A stretch of 7,678 bases of DNA from UBA10002 sp964373775. Lineage in GTDB: Bacteria > Patescibacteriota > Minisyncoccia > Phycocordibacterales > UBA10002. Each line of letters starts with the position of its first letter. Position 1 is the stretch's first letter. Where the stretch lies: positions 1 through 7,678 of the forward strand of contig CAYJWA010000039.1 of the NCBI GenBank assembly GCA_964373775.1. The letters are read 5' to 3'. This document shows positions 5,232-7,678 of the stretch, piece after piece. The translations under genes and the position numbers were made by a program. A model generated the notes under the pieces. That model saw only the letters and a program-made list of their open reading frames with translations. It was not told the DNA's origin and made no database searches.

Positions 5232-5265
5232 GAAATTATTGTGTTGGCTTCAACACAATAATTTC
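5232..5265. repeat. Perfect 15-bp hairpin spanning the MBL gene stop
   Basis: GAAATTATTGTGTTG (5232-5246) pairs exactly with CAACACAATAATTTC (5251-5265) around GCTT. It encodes the last eight codons of the MBL gene (IVLKPTQ region) and contains its TAA. No T-run follows leftward, so it is more likely an mRNA-end hairpin or an inserted palindrome than a classic terminator. Confidence 0.88.
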
Positions 5266-5874
5266 TTCTTCTTTTCCTTCCAGCTCCTTTTTCTTGACCG
5301 TAAGTTTCTCCACGGGCGCAAGTTGTTTTTCTCCCGCCTCCTTGAGAAACACTTTCAACGCGTCCTTTTCGCCCTGTCCTTCATAATGAATGGGGATAAT
5401 AAGGCGCGGCTCAAGAGAGACCGCGAGCGCGTGCGCATCTGCGGGGGCGAGAACGCCGCCCCCTCCGATGGGCAGGAAAAGAATGTCAATTCCGTCAAAC
5501 GCCTCTTGAACGCGTTCCGGCAGTTCTCTGTTCGTGAGTGCGCCGAGAAAACAGAGCCGCATTCCTTCCAGCGTTACCAGATAGACGGTGTTGATTCTTT
5601 TTTCTCCACCGTAGCGGGACTCGGTTGCGAACCCCCGGATGGTAATGTCTTTCACTTCGTACTCGCCTGGTCCGTTGATTACAAACGGCGCACGGCCTCC
5701 GTGCGCAACGGTTTCCATGCCGTTGCAATCGGGGTGATTCAGGGTGGAGAGCGCAATGTCCGCGCCGAACCGCGCCGTCTTTAATTTTGAGTCCCTCGCC
5801 GGAGGATTGAAAGCCAATACGGTGTCGCCAAACTGCACTTTCACAAACTCTCCGCCGAGATACGAGATTATCAT
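5236..5874 (-). CDS. Metallo-beta-lactamase-fold protein with degenerate metal site
   Basis: The 212 residues resemble UlaG-like MBL-fold hydrolases. The order of elements fits: an N-terminal sheet (LGGEFVKVQFGDTVLAF, 6-22), INGPGEYEV (66-74), LCFLGAL (107-113), DILFLPIGG (130-138) and IPIHYEG (160-166). The metal motif HxHxDH of the family is reduced to LNHPDCN (45-51), and the Asp of the usual LGDLGH element is missing. H163 is kept. Zinc hydrolysis is therefore doubtful, and a structural or binding role is possible. I recall similar proteins in Parcubacteria with the same changes, so loss probably predates this genome. ATG at 5874 is chosen because it yields the family-like MIISYLGGEF start; ATG 5886 and TTG 5910 in the same frame would read through heptamer repeats. 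The gene ends inside a palindrome. Confidence 0.78.
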   Translation of the reverse strand: MIISYLGGEFVKVQFGDTVLAFNPPARDSKLKTARFGADIALSTLNHPDCNGMETVAHGGRAPFVINGPGEYEVKDITIRGFATESRYGGEKRINTVYLVTLEGMRLCFLGALTNRELPERVQEAFDGIDILFLPIGGGGVLAPADAHALAVSLEPRLIIPIHYEGQGEKDALKVFLKEAGEKQLAPVEKLTVKKKELEGKEEEIIVLKPTQ

Positions 5875-5876
5875 AA

Positions 5877-5904
5877 CATATAGCATATAGCGGTTAGCGG
5901 TTAG
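5877..5904. repeat. Heptamer tandem array at the MBL gene start (4 units)
   Basis: CATATAG occurs twice (5877-5890), followed by CGGTTAG twice (5891-5904): 28 bases in one 7-base phase. Read leftward, the array ends two bases before the ATG at 5874 and contains other ATG triplets in two frames. Confidence 0.8.
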
Positions 5905-5923
5905 AAGCAAGAGTTTGTTTTGC

Positions 5924-5951
5924 TTTGCATTGTTGCCTTTTCGTGTATAAT
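5924..5951 (+). promoter_or_regulatory. Rightward promoter upstream of the S1-protein gene
   Basis: A consensus -10 TATAAT (5946-5951) lies 16 bases after TTTGCA (5924-5929). An ATG sits at 5958, again six bases after the -10. It is the best promoter seen for the S1 gene, which would then have a leader of about 217 bases. Confidence 0.65.
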
Positions 5952-5956
5952 GCCGT

Positions 5957-6010
5957 AATGCCTGTCCTCGCGGAGTACGCGAGGATGCACGCGGTGTCTA
6001 ACAAGGCATT
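5957..6010 (+). other. Structured leader or small RNA candidate
   Basis: An outer 7-bp stem AATGCCT (5957-5963) / AGGCATT (6004-6010) encloses a perfect 8-bp hairpin TCCTCGCG (5965-5972) / CGCGAGGA (5978-5985). It begins at the predicted transcription start. It may be a 5' leader controlling the S1 gene, or a short RNA. A 39-codon frame (5958-6077) overlaps it but looks non-coding. I do not recognise a known riboswitch or ribosomal-protein leader. Confidence 0.4.
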
Positions 6011-6037
6011 TATTAGTTTTTCGGGAATAACCTTTTT

Positions 6038-6149
6038 AAAATACGAACAACGAAATCAAGACAAAATACGAAACTAAGAAGCGGGACGAAACCATTGCAG
6101 CTATCTGTTTCCCCTTTTCGTATTTCGTATTTTTATTCGCAGTTCGTAT
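6038..6149. repeat. Inverted heptamer words upstream of the S1 gene
   Basis: The left arm has AATACGA, ACAACGA, AATCAAG in 7-base phase (6040-6060). The right arm has TTCGTAT twice (6117-6130), then after a 5-base slip TTCGCAG, TTCGTAT (6136-6149). AAAATACGAA (6038-6047) pairs exactly with TTCGTATTTT (6124-6133). This is the same style of array as elsewhere, but less regular. Confidence 0.55.
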
Positions 6150-6174
6150 TGCTGAAAGCTTCCCGTCCCCCCTA

Positions 6175-7500
6175 ATGAACATTTTACATAGCATTACGCA
6201 GAAGGTACTCGGAAGAAAAATACACGACTCTGTAGGCGCAGAAGGCAACGAAGCTCATCACGCAGGTACGGAAACCGTCTTAACAGCGGATGCGCACTCC
6301 ACGGACATTGTTGGTGAGACGCTTTCAAGCCCTCCGCTTCCGACCGAGACGCAAATAAAGGACTCGCGCAAAACCGATAGTATTACTCGTTCGCGGGAGC
6401 ATAGCGCTTTTGAAGAAGAACCCGCCGCTCCCAAGCGCGACAGCGTGATGGCGCGGCTTCTTCCGGCAACCGGGAATCCGCCGGCGCTTGGCGACCTTAT
6501 TGAGGGAACAGTCATTGCGTCTGTCGCCGGCAGGGTTTTTGTGGATTTGCCTCCGTTTGGAACAGGCATTATGTACGGTCGCGAGTATCAAAATGCCCGC
6601 GATGTCATTCGGAAGATCAATGTCGGAGACAAGATTGCCGCAAAAGTGGTGGATGTAGAGAATGAAGACGGTTACATTGAGCTCTCGCTCAAAGAAGCGC
6701 GGACGGCGCTCGTCTGGAGCGAGGCGGAAACGGCAATCAAAGAGAAGAAGGAGTTTGAACTTACGGTGAAAGAAGCGAATAAAGGCGGCCTTATCTTGGA
6801 GTGGCAGGGAATCCTCGGTTTCCTTCCCGCGTCCCAGCTGAAGTCCGAACATTACCCCCGCGTGCCCGAAGGGGATAAAGACAAGATTCTTGAGGAATTG
6901 CGCCGGCTCGTGGGCGAGCGGCTCTTGGTAACGATTATCTCCGCGCTTCCGAAGGAGGGGAAACTCATCTTCTCGGAAAAAAGCACGACAGAAAAAGAAC
7001 GCGAAAAAATTATTGGTAAGTACGCGGTCGGCGACGAACTCCAGGGTTCGGTTACGGGTCTTGTTGATTTCGGCGCGTTCGTCAAGGTTGAGGAAGGGCT
7101 GGAGGGTCTCGTGCATATTTCAGAGCTTGATTGGGCGCTGGTGGAAGACCCGCGCCGCCTCTACAAGGTGGGGGATGTGGTGCGCGTGAAAATCATTGAG
7201 ATTAAGGAGGGGAAGATTTCGCTTTCCATCAAGGCGTTGAAAAAGAATCCGTGGGTTGAAGCGGGGGCAAAGTACAAGAAAGATGATGTGGTGAAAGCAG
7301 TTGTCATCAAGTTCAACAAACACGGCGCGCTTGCCTCCATTGAGGAGGGAGTCGCGGGGCTCGTGCATATTTCCGACTTTGGGGGTGAAGAACGGCTCCG
7401 CGCGAATCTGGAACTCGGCAAGACCTATCCATTCAAGATTACCCTCTTTGAGCCGACACAGCAGAAGATGACGCTCTCGTTTGCCGGCGAGAAAAAGTAG
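6175..7500 (+). CDS. rpsA: S1-domain RNA-binding protein (ribosomal protein S1-like)
   Basis: A protein of 441 residues with four S1 (OB-fold) domains at about 105-175, 191-268, 285-354 and 368-437. The third and fourth are most typical, with VDFGAFVKVEEGLEGLVHISE (297-317) and EGVAGLVHISDF (391-402). The first two are divergent, as is usual for the ribosome-binding end of S1. E. coli S1 has six domains in 557 residues; four-domain forms occur in many other bacteria. Its expected role is to bind mRNA and help load it on the 30S subunit. The first 100 residues are polar, Ser/Thr/Glu-rich and probably disordered, which is unusual; a second Met lies at 6448, just before the conserved part. No Shine-Dalgarno precedes either start, so 6175 is provisional. 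A structured leader and a promoter lie upstream, and a terminator follows. Confidence 0.88.
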   Translation: MNILHSITQKVLGRKIHDSVGAEGNEAHHAGTETVLTADAHSTDIVGETLSSPPLPTETQIKDSRKTDSITRSREHSAFEEEPAAPKRDSVMARLLPATGNPPALGDLIEGTVIASVAGRVFVDLPPFGTGIMYGREYQNARDVIRKINVGDKIAAKVVDVENEDGYIELSLKEARTALVWSEAETAIKEKKEFELTVKEANKGGLILEWQGILGFLPASQLKSEHYPRVPEGDKDKILEELRRLVGERLLVTIISALPKEGKLIFSEKSTTEKEREKIIGKYAVGDELQGSVTGLVDFGAFVKVEEGLEGLVHISELDWALVEDPRRLYKVGDVVRVKIIEIKEGKISLSIKALKKNPWVEAGAKYKKDDVVKAVVIKFNKHGALASIEEGVAGLVHISDFGGEERLRANLELGKTYPFKITLFEPTQQKMTLSFAGEKK

Positions 7501-7545
7501 AAGACGCGGAACAAGCGCGGACCCGTGGATGCTCGTACAAAAAAT

Positions 7546-7573
7546 AAGGCGCCCTCCGTGAGAGCGCCTTTTC
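7546..7573. terminator. Bidirectional intrinsic terminator after the S1 gene
   Basis: AAGGCGC (7546-7552) pairs with GCGCCTT (7564-7570); CTC/GAG extends the stem past one mismatch. TTTT follows on the + strand. Leftward the stem is followed by ATTTTTTG, a better T-tract, so it also terminates transcription from the mnmA fragment. Confidence 0.8.
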
Positions 7574-7596
7574 GGCGAGATGACCTGAATGTTTGC

Positions 7597-7668
7597 CTAT
7601 GCCGCCGAAGCAGAGGAGTCCACCCCGCCGGAAAGACCTGCGAGAACTTTTTGTTTTGGGTTTGTCAT
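7597..7668 (-). pseudogene. mnmA: Truncated 5' fragment of mnmA (tRNA 2-thiouridylase)
   Basis: ATG at 7668 opens a 23-codon frame, MTNPKQKVLAGLSGGVDSSA followed by SAA and TAG. KVL.GLSGGVDSS is the start of MnmA, the ATP-pyrophosphatase that thiolates U34 of tRNAs for Lys, Glu and Gln; SGGVDSS is the nucleotide-binding PP-loop. MnmA normally continues for about 340 more residues. Here none of the three frames past the stop resembles MnmA, and a terminator lies 27 bases downstream. It is thus a genuine 5' remnant, a leader-peptide-like element, or an assembly join, not a simple point-mutated gene. AAGGA lies only one base from the ATG, so translation may be weak. Sequence upstream of 7678 is not visible. 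Confidence 0.6.
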
Positions 7669-7678
7669 ATCCTTTTTC

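Noticed and set aside
5957..6010. Possible tRNA
   Set aside because: At 54 bases with only two stems and no T-loop or anticodon arm, it cannot form a cloverleaf.
5958..6077. 39-codon frame starting six bases after a TATAAT box
   Set aside because: It has leaderless-promoter geometry, but the frame runs through two RNA stems and into repeat DNA, and the peptide is unlike any family; treated as leader RNA.
6325..7116. 263-codon open frame on the leftward strand
   Set aside because: Antisense to the S1 domains and without any protein-like motif; no start signal or promoter.

Overview
The window looks like a chromosomal piece of a Candidate Phyla Radiation (Patescibacteria) bacterium, most likely a Parcubacteria lineage with about 50% G+C. 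This is inferred from gene content: a compact RpoD-like sigma factor, a degenerate metallo-beta-lactamase-fold protein and an S1-domain protein of types I associate with Parcubacteria, plus very short genes and few Shine-Dalgarno sites. No rRNA or tRNA gene is present to confirm it.

Layout. A sigma-70 factor runs rightward (6-1007) and ends in a strong intrinsic terminator. A 230-base convergent gap with several G+C-rich inverted repeats follows. From about 5874 down to 1240 all genes run leftward: an MBL-fold protein, a small membrane protein, MurA with an N-terminal helix-turn-helix domain, a 94-residue unknown protein, peptide deformylase (def) and methionyl-tRNA formyltransferase (fmt). 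The unknown gene and def overlap by ATGA, and def and fmt are 33 bases apart, so these three probably form one operon for N-formylmethionine handling. A divergent region (5875-6174) separates this block from a rightward four-domain S1 RNA-binding protein (6175-7500). After a bidirectional terminator lies a 23-codon leftward fragment matching the very start of mnmA, including its SGGVDSS loop, which then stops.

Three themes run through the window. First, most gaps between genes, and one site inside fmt, carry degenerate tandem repeats with a strict 7-base period (5 to 14 units), sometimes directly abutting a perfect 15-16 bp inverted repeat. Second, at three places a good -10 hexamer is followed by exactly six bases and then ATG, which predicts leaderless transcripts; one of these moves the murA start 12 codons inward. 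Third, repeats invade coding sequence: fmt holds a 16-bp perfect palindrome, a heptamer array and a block of 18-bp repeats without losing its frame, and the MBL gene ends inside a palindrome.

Functionally the window joins transcription (sigma factor), translation start and nascent-protein processing (fmt, def, S1) and the first committed step of peptidoglycan synthesis (murA). The murA promoter region holds palindromes that could be operators for the protein's own helix-turn-helix domain.
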